From assembly GCA_963783445.1 (NCBI GenBank), contig CAWANP010000004.1, positions 310,001 through 374,000 of the forward strand: 64,000 bases of DNA, given 5' to 3'. The position numbers and the translations under genes were made by a program. This DNA comes from CAWANP01 sp963783445 (lineage in GTDB: Bacteria; Chloroflexota; Anaerolineae; JAAYZQ01). Positions 1-9,338 of the stretch are shown one piece after another; within the stretch, counting starts at the first letter, position 1, and each line of letters opens with the position of its first letter. The notes beneath the pieces are model-generated. The model was not told the DNA's origin. It was given only the letters and a program-made list of their open reading frames with translations, and did not search any database.

Positions 1-48
1 CGGGAGTTGGCTCCCAGTCAGACGCCGGGAGCAAGCTGGAGAGACCAC

Positions 49-918
49 ATGCTGCCAGTCGAAAGGCTAGAACGCATCGTCGACCTCATTCACCAGCGGC
101 GAACAGCCTCAATCGCCGAGCTGAGCGAGAGGCTGGATACTTCTGAGGCCACGGTCCGCCGTGACCTCGTCAAGCTGGAACGACAGGGGCTTCTGCGGCG
201 TGTGCGCGGCGGCGCGGTAGCACGGGCTTTGCCCTTCCCCGACATTCCCTTCAACGTACGTGTCCAGCAGATGGTCGCCGAGAAACGGGCCATCGCCGTA
301 TCCGCGGCCGCGCTGGTCTCAAACGGGGATACCATTGCCGTCGATTCGGGTTCAACCGCGGCTTGTTTTGCCAGAGAGCTCAGAAATCACCGTGCGCTCA
401 CCGTTGTCACGAATTCGGAGCGCGTGGCCCACGAGCTGTACGGCAGCGCTGATGTATCCGTCATTGCCACCGGCGGCCTCTACCTCGACATTTCCCGCGA
501 TAGCGAGGGCCGGCCTCAGAGGGGCGACGTCGTCATGGCCGGGCCGGTTGCCCTGGAGACCCTGCAGCGTTTTCGCCCGCACAAAGCCTTCCTGGGAACC
601 GCCGGCATCACGATGGCTGATGGCATGTCCAACCGCCATCTGGCCCAAGTAGAAGTCAAAAAGCTGATGGCCGAGATTTCCAGGGAAGTGATCTTGCTTT
701 CCGATCACAGCAAGTTCGGCCATACCACGGCCTATCTCGTGGCCCCGGTTGATGTATTGGACAGAGTCGTCACCGACAGCGGCCTCGACCCGGAGTATTG
801 CGTCGCTCTGGAGGAGCGGGGCGTTGAGGTGATCGTCGCCGAAGCGGAGCAGCAAATCGATCCGGAGTCGGGGGTACAGGGCCCCCGGCTTGCCGAGAAC
901 ACCTCGGAAAAGCCCTGA
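49..918 (+). CDS. DeoR/GlpR-family transcriptional regulator
   Basis: This is a 289-residue DNA-binding repressor of the sugar-responsive DeoR family. The N-terminal winged helix (about residues 5-58) has the typical spacing, with TVRRDLVKLERQG as recognition helix and RVRGGA as wing. The rest is a DeoR-C/ISOCOT-type sensor domain containing DSGSTAACFA and TNS motifs, which in the family binds sugar phosphates. The ATG at 49 is preferred because GGAGAG lies 5 bases upstream; an in-frame TTG at 7 would add 14 residues that do not look like the family. The lipoprotein gene begins 2 bases after the stop, so the two are probably co-transcribed. It likely controls the catabolic genes that follow (creatininase, NagB-like, FAD oxidoreductase). 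The ligand is unknown. Confidence 0.9.
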   Translation: MLPVERLERIVDLIHQRRTASIAELSERLDTSEATVRRDLVKLERQGLLRRVRGGAVARALPFPDIPFNVRVQQMVAEKRAIAVSAAALVSNGDTIAVDSGSTAACFARELRNHRALTVVTNSERVAHELYGSADVSVIATGGLYLDISRDSEGRPQRGDVVMAGPVALETLQRFRPHKAFLGTAGITMADGMSNRHLAQVEVKKLMAEISREVILLSDHSKFGHTTAYLVAPVDVLDRVVTDSGLDPEYCVALEERGVEVIVAEAEQQIDPESGVQGPRLAENTSEKP

Positions 919-920
919 CG

Positions 921-3202
921 ATGAAAACCAAGACATGCTGCGCGCTGATGCTCATGCTGGCCCTGGTGCTGGCCAGCTGCGGGGCCCCGGAGCCAGCGGC
1001 GGATACGCAGGCGACCGCGATAGCCGCTGGTATTGCGGCAACACTCACGGCCCAGGCTCCGCCGCCACAGGCGGTGGTCGTCGTCAGCCCTCCGTCGCCA
1101 ACCAGCGCCGCGACCGAGCAGGTGCAGGCGGTGGCCGTCGCCACCCTTCCGCCGCCCACCCGTAGCGCTACCGAGCCGACGCCCGCCATCAACCTATCGA
1201 ACCTTCGCCTGGAAGCTGACGGCAGTGGCGACCTGCCCAGTCTGGAGGAGGCGCTTGCGCAGTCAGAGTCCGGCGCCACCATCACCCTGGGGCCGGGCAG
1301 CTACGGGCTGGAACGGGCTATCACCGTCGGCGGCTCCCTGCACCTCGTGGGCGAGGACCGTGACCGGACCGAGATTGTCGCCAGCGTGCCCGATTGGGTA
1401 CTGCGCTTCGAGGGCAAAGGTCCATTCTCCGCCCGGGGCATCACGTTCCGCCACGACGGGGATGCTGCGGCCGACGTAGTGGCCGTCAGTACGGGGGAGG
1501 TGAGTTTTCAGGACTGCCGTTTCGCCGGAGGCGTATGGGACGAGGCCACCGGCGTTGGCAGTGGTCTCTCGCTGGAGGGCGCGACGACGGGCCAGATCAG
1601 CGGCAGCGAATCGGTAGACAACGAGCTGTACGGCATGCTGCTGTGGGACCGGGCCCAGGCGGACTTGAGTGACAACATCGTGCGCCAGAACGGGGACAGC
1701 GGCATCGCTTATTTCGGTAACACCACTGGCAAAGCGCTCCACAACGAGGTGCACGACAATGCCAGCTATGGCATCTATGTCGATGACCGGGCCGCGCCGG
1801 CGCTGGAGGGCAACACCCTGCGCGACAACGGGGAAGCGGACATCGCCTACTTTGGCAATGCGGCCGGCCAGGTCGAGGACAACCGGTGCGCTGGAGACTC
1901 GGGCGCGGGCATCTATGTCGCCGAGAACGCCGCACCCTGGCTTGGGGACAACGAGTGCACGCTGCACCAGACAGGGAGCGGCCGGTCCGACAGCCGGGCT
2001 GCGACCCGCCGCGAGATCGTTTATGCCGCCTGGCGACTTGACAACGAAGACGTCTATGCCATGTGGGCCGATGGTAGCGGGGTATTGCAGCTCACCCATG
2101 ATCCGGCGCGGGACAACGAGCCGGCGTGGTCGCCCGACGGATCACAGATCACCTTTGTCTCGGAGCGCGACGGGAACCCCGAGATCTATGTCATGAAAGC
2201 CGACGGCAGCGGGCAGACTCGCCTGACCAACGATTCCGGCGAGGACCGGGGTCCCGACTGGTCTCCGGACGGCAGCCAGATCGCTTTCGCTTCAAGCCGG
2301 GGCGAAAACTGGGGCATCTATGTCGTCAGGCCAGAGGGCGGCGAGCCGGTCCGTATCTCGCCCGAGGATATGGGGGGCAGCACCCCCGCCTGGTCGCCCG
2401 ATGGCCAGCGCATCGCCATGACCACCTACCTGGAGCGCATGCCCCTGCTGGCCATCCTGGACGCCGGGACGGGGGAGGTCATATCCCTGACACGGAACAG
2501 CAACCAGGACTCACAGCCGGCCTGGTCACCGGATGGCCAGCGGATCGCCTTTATCTCGGCCACCGACGAGGAGAGCCAGTGGATCGGGCCGAGCTGTACG
2601 TCATTGAGGCCAATGGCCTGGGCCGCACCCGCCTGACCAGCAGCGACCTCTCGACCGAGAGTTCGCCGACATGGTCTCCTGACGGCAGCCAGATTGCCTT
2701 CACTGGCAACTGGGATGGATACGGCGCTATCTACCGCATCAACCCCGATGGGACCGGGCTGACCCGCGTGTCCCTGGGCTCGGATCCCAGCGGCTATCCG
2801 GATTGGTCCCCACTGCCCGCACCGGTCCGCGAACCGCGATTCAACCCCGGCGGGGATCCCTGGTGCTTTAATACGCCGGAACAGGGCGCCGCCGGGGACT
2901 GGCAGGTGACGGCGCCCCGGGAGCTGAGCCTGCCGGGCGAGCGCGCAGAGATCAACCTGCGGGACAACACCGGCCAGCCTGGTGTAGAGCGCCCTATTGC
3001 GGCGCGCATCATCTCGCCCGAAGAGCGCGTATCGGCCGCGACAGCAAGCATCCGGGGCGATGACTGGCTGTCCCTGGTCTATCCCGACGACTTTGACAGC
3101 GGCGACACCAGCCGCCGGGGCGCATACACGATCATTTGGGAAACAGAGGGGCAGTTCGTGGCCTGTGACGGATTTGTCATCGGCGGCGGGGCGGGGCCAT
3201 AG
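921..3202 (+). pseudogene. Lipoprotein with beta-helix and TolB-like propeller, frame broken near 2580
   Basis: The N-terminus is a clear lipoprotein signal (Lys-rich start, hydrophobic stretch, lipobox LASC near residues 17-20), followed by an Ala/Thr/Pro-rich linker. About residues 95-350 look like right-handed parallel beta-helix (pectate-lyase/NosD-like) repeats, with recurring N-x-(V/L)-x-x-N-x-x-x-G-I patterns. From about residue 365 there are WSPDGSQI-type TolB/PD40 propeller repeats. The first frame stops at 2636. The remaining propeller blade (ELYVIEANG, WSPDGSQIAF) and a roughly 120-residue Ig-like C-terminus continue one frame over (about 2579-3202), so one base is missing near 2575-2585. 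This is either a sequencing error or a recent mutation; the rest of both halves is intact. Probably an exported, surface-anchored protein; its ligand is unknown. Confidence 0.75.
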
Positions 3203-3290
3203 ACATTCACCCATTGCTCGCCGCATGTCACCCTTTTCGCTCGGCGCCGGTCCGTGACCTGCGGCACAGGCGCTGCCCTTGGCAAAGAAC

Positions 3291-3309
3291 GTCTGGTCAC
3301 GGACCAGAC
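3291..3309. repeat. Palindrome of the GTC-ACG-GAC family
   Basis: Eight-base arms GTCTGGTC and GACCAGAC are separated by ACG. The element sits between the lipoprotein stop and the creatininase ribosome-binding site. Related palindromes with the same core but different arms occur at 13371-13389, 31361-31375, about 31440-31450, about 31515-31532 and 34485-34495. Confidence 0.7.
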
Positions 3310-3357
3310 GAGAGCAGGTATGAGAGAAAGCCTCATAGATTCACCAAGGAGTCGCAA

Positions 3358-4134
3358 ATGTCCGTATTGTTTGCCGATCAACGCCATCCCCAACTTCAGG
3401 CCGCCATTGATAATAACGCCCTGGTCATCGTGCCCATTGGCCAGATCGAAGAGCACGGCCGGCACCTGCCGGTATCCGCGGACGCAGCTATCGCCGACGC
3501 CGTCGGGCTGCGCCTGGCCAAAAGGCTGGCCGAGGATGAGATCCAAGCCCTGGTCCTGCCGGCCATCTGGACCGGCTATTCGACCAAGGACATGGTCCTC
3601 TGGCCGGGCACGATGCGCATCCGGCCCCAGGTTTTCATGGACCTGGTCTTTGACGTGTGCAGCTCGCTGATTGAGATGGGCTTCCGCAAGATCATGCTGC
3701 TCTCCTGCCACGGCCACCACGCGGGCGCGCTGCGCGTGGTGACCCGCCAGATAGCCGATGCCCATGACGTCTACATGGCCCTGGTCTCCCCCGGCGCCCT
3801 GGCCGCCGAACGATTCCAGGAGATTCGCAAGTCCGTCCGGGGCGGCAGCATCCACGCCGGCGAGTACGAGACCTCGCTCATGCTCTACCTGGGCGAGCCG
3901 GTGGACATGTCCGAGGCCACCGACGAGGACATTATGCGCTACCACTCGCCCTTTGTTGCCGGCGACAACTTTGCCGGGGGCCAGAAGGTCTTTTGGTCTA
4001 CCTGGGGCCTGCAGCAAAGCAAGACCGGCGCCTATGGCGACCCGACGGTGGCCACGGCGGAGACCGGCCGCGAGATGATGGAAGCGATGGTGACCAACAC
4101 GGCGTCCTTTGCCAGGGAGTTCATTTCCGCTTAG
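3358..4134 (+). CDS. Creatininase family amidohydrolase
   Basis: 258 residues. Family members are metal-dependent cyclic-amide hydrolases (creatininase, formamide hydrolases such as ArfB/MftE). Visible motifs are IEEHGRHLP near residue 30 (metal-binding Glu and His), the downstream Asp in SADAAIAD, SCHGHH replacing the usual NGHGGN, and HAGEYETS with the conserved metal-binding Glu. AAGGAG lies 6 bases before the ATG; a longer in-frame extension from 3214 runs through a repeat and is rejected. The NagB-like gene follows after 18 bases with its own strong ribosome site, so the two form an operon. With the DeoR regulator upstream, hydrolysis of an amide or N-acyl sugar derivative is plausible, but the substrate cannot be read from sequence. 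Confidence 0.88.
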   Translation: MSVLFADQRHPQLQAAIDNNALVIVPIGQIEEHGRHLPVSADAAIADAVGLRLAKRLAEDEIQALVLPAIWTGYSTKDMVLWPGTMRIRPQVFMDLVFDVCSSLIEMGFRKIMLLSCHGHHAGALRVVTRQIADAHDVYMALVSPGALAAERFQEIRKSVRGGSIHAGEYETSLMLYLGEPVDMSEATDEDIMRYHSPFVAGDNFAGGQKVFWSTWGLQQSKTGAYGDPTVATAETGREMMEAMVTNTASFAREFISA

Positions 4135-4152
4135 CGACTGAGGAGGAAGAAG

Positions 4153-5088
4153 GTGACCGAATTCGAATACCGTCCATCCCCGTTTGTCCCCTTTCGGGAC
4201 ACCGAGGTCCTGGAGCGCGTCCGCCGCATCCGGCGGGAGGATATGGCCAAGCATCCCAATCCCGAGTTTCAGATCCGGATCATGAAGCCCGACGAGATCG
4301 AGTTCATCTGGATCGTCGACATGTTCCACCGCATCAAGACCGCGGCCGACGAAGGCCGAAGAGTAGTGCTTATCCTGCCCAACCCAAATACGCGTTACTG
4401 CAAGGTGGCTCACCTCATCAACAAGTTCCGCGTCGACTGCCGCCACGTCCACGCCTTTGCCATGGACGAATATGCCAACGAGGATGGCGTCATTGCTCCG
4501 GAGAGCTGGCCGCTGGGCTTTGTCTATGCCATGAAGCAGAATTTCTACCATCAGATCGACGAGGACCTGCGGCCGCCCGAGGATCAGATCATTGGGCCCA
4601 CCAACGAGAACATGGCCGCCTACGGGCGTATGATCGAGGATCTCGGCGGCGCCGACATCTGCTACAGCGGGCCGGGCTGGACCGGGCACCTGGCCTTCAT
4701 CGAGCCGGACGCGCCCGAGTTCCAGGCCGCCAGCCTGGAGGAGTGGAAACAGATGGGGCCCAGGATCGTAACGCTGAGCCCTTATACGCTGGCTCAGAAC
4801 TCACTGCACGGCAGCTTTGGCGCAAGCGGGGACATTGCCCTCGTACCGCCCAAGGCATTCACTATCGGGCCCGCCGAGGTCATCGCCGCCAAGAACCGCG
4901 TGGACAATCACAGCCTGACCATCGCCGGAACGGCGACCTCCTGGCAGAGGCTGATGACCCGCCTGGTCGTCCATGGGCCGGTCACGCCCCTGCTGCCGAC
5001 CTCGCTCAATCAGACCCTGCGGACCGACTGCTATCTCTCGGAGGCCATCGCCCAGGATATTGAGCCGGACTGGGACAAGGGGTACTAG
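4153..5088 (+). CDS. NagB-like (glucosamine-6-phosphate deaminase/isomerase family) protein
   Basis: 311 residues starting at GTG 4153, with AGGAGGA at 4141-4147. The fold is the NagB/RpiA/DeoR-C type, with VVLILPNPN near residue 75, FAMDEYANEDG (the MDEY of NagB with its catalytic Asp) and GWTGHLAFIEP. In true NagB the last motif reads NDGHIAFNEP; here the His and Glu remain but the catalytic Asp before Gly-His is Thr. The enzyme may therefore be an isomerase, a lactonase or a deaminase with altered chemistry rather than NagB proper. It is about 45 residues longer than NagB, mostly at the N-terminus. It lies 18 bases after the creatininase gene, in the same presumed operon. Confidence 0.8.
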   Translation: MTEFEYRPSPFVPFRDTEVLERVRRIRREDMAKHPNPEFQIRIMKPDEIEFIWIVDMFHRIKTAADEGRRVVLILPNPNTRYCKVAHLINKFRVDCRHVHAFAMDEYANEDGVIAPESWPLGFVYAMKQNFYHQIDEDLRPPEDQIIGPTNENMAAYGRMIEDLGGADICYSGPGWTGHLAFIEPDAPEFQAASLEEWKQMGPRIVTLSPYTLAQNSLHGSFGASGDIALVPPKAFTIGPAEVIAAKNRVDNHSLTIAGTATSWQRLMTRLVVHGPVTPLLPTSLNQTLRTDCYLSEAIAQDIEPDWDKGY

Positions 5089-5170
5089 GTCAATCGGGGG
5101 AACTGCCCCCGTTCATCGTGCGCAATGTGCTGGACTGTGGTCCAGCACAAGCAAAATCGGGGGAGGACCC

Positions 5171-5194
5171 CGTTCGTAGTGCGCGATTCATCGC
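5171..5194 (+). repeat. 24-bp dispersed repeat, copy 1
   Basis: A 24-base sequence beginning CGTTCGTAGTGCGCGATTC occurs here and again at 37734-37757, each time followed by a T-rich stretch. A weaker relative starting CGTTCATCGTGCGC lies at about 5110. GTTCGTAGT also forms the ends of the inverted-repeat element at 7195-7271. Confidence 0.75.
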
Positions 5195-5212
5195 GCTTTT
5201 GAGGACAACACC

Positions 5213-6858
5213 ATGAGAGAAAGAAAAACCGACATCCTGATCGTCGGCGGCGGCCTGGGCGGCGTGGCCGCGGCGCTTTCCGCCCTGCGCCTGGGTCGCA
5301 AGGTCATCCTCACCGAAGAGACCGATTGGATCGGCGGCCAGTTGACCGCCCAGGCCGTGCCGCCCGACGAGCACCCCTGGATCGAGCAAACAGGCTGCAC
5401 GGCCAGCTACCGCCTGCTCCGGGAAGAGATCCGCGCCTACTACCGGCGCAACTATCCTCTCAGGCCCGAGGTCCGGGACATCGTGCGCTGGAACCCCGGC
5501 GGAGGCTGGGTCAGCGCGCTGTGCCACGAGCCCCGCGTCGCCCTGGCCGCGCTGGAGGAGATGCTGGCCCCCTACCGGGCCAATCAGCAGCTCGACGTCC
5601 TGCTCAGGCACCGGTCCGTGGCAGCCGAGGTCGACGGCGACCGGGTCCGGGCCGTCACCCTGCGCGACGAGCTGAGCGGGGACGCAGACGGTCATCCAGG
5701 CGCGCCTATGTCATCGACGCCACCGAACTGGGCGACCTGCTGCCGCTAACCGGCACCGAGCACATCATCGGCGCCGAGAGCCAGGCCCAGACGGGCGAAC
5801 TCCACGCCCTGCCGGGCGAACCCGATCCCCTGGACCAGCAGGCCGTGAGCTGGTGCTTTGCCCTGGACTACCTGCCCGGCGAGGACCACACCATCGATAA
5901 GCCGGCCCAGTACGACTTTTGGCGCGGCTACCAGGCCGATTTCTGGCCCGGCCCCCAGTTGGGCTGGCTGGACGTGAGCCCCTTTACGCTGCAGAGCCGC
6001 ACCCTGTCCATCTTTGGCCTGGAGCTGCCACCCGAGGAGCGCGACGAGAAGAGCTTTTGGATGTACCGCCGCATCTTTGACAAGAGCGCCTACCCCGAGG
6101 GACGGTATGCCAGCGATATCACGCTGGTCAACTGGCCCCAGATCGACTACTGGCTGGGCCCGCTGCTCGGGTGTCGCCAGGGGCGGAGGCACAAGAGCAC
6201 CTGGCGGGAGCCAGGCAGTTGAGCCTGTCCTTCCTGTACTGGATGCAGACCGAGGCCCCCAACACCATGGGCCACGCCGCACGCGACGAGCAGGGCTTCC
6301 CGGGCCTGCGCCTGCGGCCCGACATTGTGGGCACCGCCGGTGGCCTGGCCAAGAGCATCTATGTCCGCGAGTCGCGGCGTATCCAGGCCCAGTTCACGGT
6401 GCTGGAACAGCATCTGGGCGTACGAGGCCCGCGCCGGGCTCACCGGCGCGCAGGCATTCCCCGACAGCGTGGGCATTGGCAGCTACCGCATCGACCTGCA
6501 CCCTAGCACCGCGGGCCGGAACTACGTCGACATCCCCAACTGGCCCTTCCAGATCCCGCTGGGCGCCCTGCTCCCGGTGCGCGTGGAGAACCTGCTGCCG
6601 GCCTGCAAGAACATTGGCACGACGCACATCACCAACGGCTGCTACCGGCTGCACCCCGTCGAGTGGAACATCGGCGAGGCGGCGGGCGCGCTGGCCGCCT
6701 ACTGCCTGAACCAGGGGCTGGCGCCGCGGCAGGTGCGAGGCGAGGGGGATCACCTGGCCGATTTCCAGCGGCTGTTGGAAAAGAAGCTGGGCTTTGAGCT
6801 GGCCTGGCCCGACTATGCGCGTACTTCGCCGAATGTTACGCTGGCGTGGTCGCCTTGA
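5213..6858 (+). pseudogene. FAD-dependent oxidoreductase (FAD_oxidored family), multiple frameshifts
   Basis: The start (ATG 5213, GAGGA upstream) reads DILIVGGGLGGVAAALSA, a dinucleotide-binding GxGxxG motif, followed by EETDWIGGQLTAQ. This is characteristic of the large FAD-dependent oxidoreductases often found in polysaccharide-degradation loci (PF12831-like). The reading continues as 5213-about 5690 (frame 1), about 5705-6165 (frame 2, AYVIDATELGD), about 6170-6415 (frame 3, YWMQTEAPN) and about 6420-6858 (GSYRIDLHPS, NIGTTHITNGCYRLHPVEW). At least three single-base disruptions are present, perhaps two close together near 5690-5705. All segments align to one roughly 545-residue protein with no internal loss, so sequencing error is as likely as true decay. 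Expected role: flavin-dependent oxidation of a small sugar-like substrate. Confidence 0.75.
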
Positions 6859-7003
6859 TTCTGCCCGCACCAGACGATTGGCCCCTCAGCCTTTGGAGCA
6901 GTAACGTATCAATTACGGTGGAAATACCCACCAAACCGACCTGTCGTTCCCGCATGTTTTTGGCGGGAATCTACACCACCAGCAACCGTCACCTCCGCAG
7001 AGT

Positions 7004-7120
7004 GGGTGCCCGCAGGAACTATGCGGGCATGACAAGATAGTTGGTGGGTGCCCGCAGGAACTATGCGGGCATGACAAGATAGTTGGTGGGTGCCCGCAAG
7101 AACCATGCGGGCATGACAGG
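7004..7120. repeat. Tandem 42-bp hairpin repeat, about 2.8 units
   Basis: Units begin at 7004, 7046 and 7088. Units 1 and 2 are identical; unit 3 differs at a few bases and diverges after about 7118. Each unit contains an inverted repeat GCCCGCA ... TGCGGGC around a short loop. A dispersed inverted relative lies at about 14690-14731. There is no coding capacity: the gap 6859-7336 holds only this array, the inverted-repeat element at 7195-7271 and a promoter. Confidence 0.85.
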
Positions 7121-7147
7121 ATCTGATACTATCTTTCGAGCTCGTCT

Positions 7148-7176
7148 TTGCGGATTGCCTTTGGCAATGGTATAAT
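7148..7176 (+). promoter_or_regulatory. Sigma70-like promoter for the Dam-type methyltransferase
   Basis: TTGCGG at 7148-7153 and TATAAT at 7171-7176, with a 17-base spacer. The predicted leader of about 155 bases includes the 7195-7271 inverted-repeat element. Confidence 0.5.
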
Positions 7177-7194
7177 CAGGAAACAGCAGTACCT

Positions 7195-7271
7195 GTTCGT
7201 AGTAGGCACTTTAGTGCCGTTCTTCCTGGCAGTCTTGCGTGAATCCGGGCGCTGAAGCACCCACTACGAAC
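7195..7271. repeat. MITE-like inverted-repeat element, 77 bp
   Basis: Terminal 9-base inverted repeats GTTCGTAGT (7195-7203) and ACTACGAAC (7263-7271) enclose an internal hairpin GGCAC-TTTA-GTGCC (7205-7218). It has no coding capacity. The ends match the start of the 24-bp repeat at 5171 and 37734. Confidence 0.6.
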
Positions 7272-7336
7272 CTTCGTTACCGTTTGCCGGCAAGACTCGT
7301 AAGCTTGGATCTCACAGCAAAAGAGGGTAGAGAAAA

Positions 7337-8302
7337 GTGCCGTTGCCTGCTTTGCAGAACCCTCGAGCGGAAACCCAGGGCGAACTCGGACTACAGACCG
7401 CCAAGCCCTTCCTGAAATGGGCCGGCGGCAAGCAGCAGCTTCTTGCCCAGTATCAGGGTCTATTCCCTCAGAGGCTCAGCCGCTATTTCGAGCCCTTTGT
7501 CGGTGGCGGCGCCGTTTTTTTTCATTTCTGGGCTGGCGGCCGGCTGCCGGAAGAGAGATTTCTCTTTGACAACAACGAGGAACTGATAAACGCTTACCGG
7601 GTCGTCCGGGATCATCTCGAGGAATTGTTAGAGATGCTGGCCGTCCACGAGGGAAATCACTGTAAAGCGTACTTTTACGAAATCCGGTGCCTGGACCGTC
7701 AGGACATTGAACTCGACAGCGTCGAAAGAGCGGCCCGAACGATCTATTTGAACAAAACCTGCTACAACGGGCTCTATCGGGTAAACAGAAAGGGGCAGTT
7801 CAACGCCCCCATGGGGCGCTACGAGAATCCCAGGATTCGGGATGAGGGCGTGCTCAGGGCGGCTGGTGCGGCACTTCAAGGTGCCTGCATCGAGGTCCGT
7901 GACTTTCGGACCATGGTCGATTTGGCGAAGGCCGGGGATTTCTTCTACCTTGACCCACCCTATGACCCGCTTGGCAAGACATCGAGCTTTACGGGCTACA
8001 CAGCAGGCAGTTTTCGGGACGACGACCAGCGAGCCCTGGCCGGCGTTTTTGCCCAGTTGTCGGAAAGGGGCTGCCTTTGCATGCTCAGCAACTCCCACAC
8101 TCCGTTTGTCAGCGAGCTTTACAAGGGCTATCGGATAGAGACAGTCCAGGCAAACCGCGCCATTAGCTCAGATCCCAATGGCAGGGGCGGCATCCGAGAG
8201 ATGGTAGTGCTCAACTATGATCCTCAGGACGTTTTTTGCACGATAGCCGAATCGCAGGCCAGCACGCGACGAATGACTAGCTCTCGGAGGGAGAAGCTAT
8301 GA
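7337..8302 (+). CDS. dam: Dam-type DNA adenine N6-methyltransferase (D12 class)
   Basis: 321 residues from GTG 7337. Order of motifs: PFLKWAGGKQQLL (the D12-class signature) at about 25-37, FEPFVGGGAVFFHF (SAM-binding motif I) at about 52, the target region with NKTCYNGLYRVN, and DPPYDPL (catalytic motif IV) at about 213. All are intact, so it should methylate the exocyclic amine of adenine, by family usually in GATC. No restriction endonuclease, MutH or repair gene is adjacent, so it is an orphan (regulatory or phage-derived) methyltransferase. The upstream ribosome site is weak (GAGGG). The last 4 bases overlap the start of the next gene (ATGA), so the two are translationally coupled. Confidence 0.9.
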   Translation: MPLPALQNPRAETQGELGLQTAKPFLKWAGGKQQLLAQYQGLFPQRLSRYFEPFVGGGAVFFHFWAGGRLPEERFLFDNNEELINAYRVVRDHLEELLEMLAVHEGNHCKAYFYEIRCLDRQDIELDSVERAARTIYLNKTCYNGLYRVNRKGQFNAPMGRYENPRIRDEGVLRAAGAALQGACIEVRDFRTMVDLAKAGDFFYLDPPYDPLGKTSSFTGYTAGSFRDDDQRALAGVFAQLSERGCLCMLSNSHTPFVSELYKGYRIETVQANRAISSDPNGRGGIREMVVLNYDPQDVFCTIAESQASTRRMTSSRREKL

Positions 8303-9207
8303 CCACCAGTGCCAAGCCCAGCAATCCTCAAAACCGTGCCGGGAGCCGGTGCTCCCGGCCAGCCAGTCTACCGGTCACGCGCGACCTGAAGGTTGCCTAC
8401 ATCCTCTCCCTGGTGCTGGCCTTGCTCATGGCAATCACGGCCGCCGCCAGCCTGCTCTTGCGGTCGACCATCTATCCCACGGAAGAGGTTTTTCTGGCCT
8501 TTGCCCCGGTGGACCCGTTCCATCTCTTGGTCGGCCTGCCCATCCTGCTGATCTCCATGTGGCTGGCGCGGCGGGCCAAGCTCGCCGGCCTGCTCTGCTG
8601 GCCGGGCGTGCTTCTTTATGTCATGTACAGCTATGTCATAAACCTCATCGGGATGCCCTTTGGCCCGCTCTTTCTGCCCTACCTGCTGCTGATCGTGCTG
8701 AGCGCCTACACGCTCATTGTACTGGTCGCCAGCATCGACGCGGAGGCGGTGCGCCTGCGTCTGGCCGGTACCGCGCCAGCCAGAGCCGCCGGCATCTTTC
8801 TCGTCGCTATCACCAGCCTCTTTGTCCTGATGGCTGTGGCCCAGATCATCACTGCCGCTGCCAACCAGAGCCCGGTAGAGCTGTTGCAGCGCGCGCTCTG
8901 GATCGCCGACCTGGCCACCATCGCCCCCGCGGCGCTGGCCGGTGGGATCCTGCTGCTGCGGCGAAGGCCACTGGGCTACGCGGGCGGGCCGGGGCTTCTG
9001 GTGGCCTACAGCCTGTTGTTTCTGGGATTGCTGCCGGTGATGGTCTTCCAGGGGCTCTATAGCGGCGAGGGCATGGACGTGGTTGGCCTGCTCATGATGT
9101 TCGTCTTGGGCCTGACCAGCGTGGTGCTCCTCGTGCTCTTTTTGCGGGGCGCCGAGCCGGAAGAAGCTGCGGCGGCCGACCTGGCAGCTAGGTCCAAGCA
9201 GCCATAG
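8299..9207 (+). CDS. Polytopic membrane protein of unknown function (about 8 TM)
   Basis: 302 residues, start ATG 8299 overlapping the methyltransferase stop by ATGA, with GGAGGGAG upstream. After a roughly 30-residue polar N-terminus there are about eight hydrophobic segments (for example VAYILSLVLALLMAITAA, LLVGLPILLISMWLA, LYVMYSYVINLI, LLLIVLSAYTLIVLVA), and the C-terminus is short and charged. No catalytic motif or transporter signature is visible, and I do not recognise the family. The coupling to dam is the only contextual clue; it may be incidental. The 315 bases after it (9208-9522) contain a promoter and a double-hairpin repeat. Confidence 0.7.
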   Translation: MTTSAKPSNPQNRAGSRCSRPASLPVTRDLKVAYILSLVLALLMAITAAASLLLRSTIYPTEEVFLAFAPVDPFHLLVGLPILLISMWLARRAKLAGLLCWPGVLLYVMYSYVINLIGMPFGPLFLPYLLLIVLSAYTLIVLVASIDAEAVRLRLAGTAPARAAGIFLVAITSLFVLMAVAQIITAAANQSPVELLQRALWIADLATIAPAALAGGILLLRRRPLGYAGGPGLLVAYSLLFLGLLPVMVFQGLYSGEGMDVVGLLMMFVLGLTSVVLLVLFLRGAEPEEAAAADLAARSKQP

Positions 9208-9338
9208 CTCCCACCGGGCTTCCGCGCAGTGCAGCATCCCCAGATACCAGAGTGTCCTGCGGGCAGGACACAGTCCGTCCGCGTCTCAGTGTAGGTGCAA
9301 CCCCAATACACCCCATCGAAACAGTCATAGAGTTCTGC

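Noticed and set aside
3079..4689. A 536-codon - strand frame opposite the creatininase and NagB-like genes
   Set aside because: Shadow of two conserved + strand genes with their own ribosome sites.
6859..7336. The 42-bp tandem array as a CRISPR
   Set aside because: Units are contiguous without spacers and no cas genes exist in the window.
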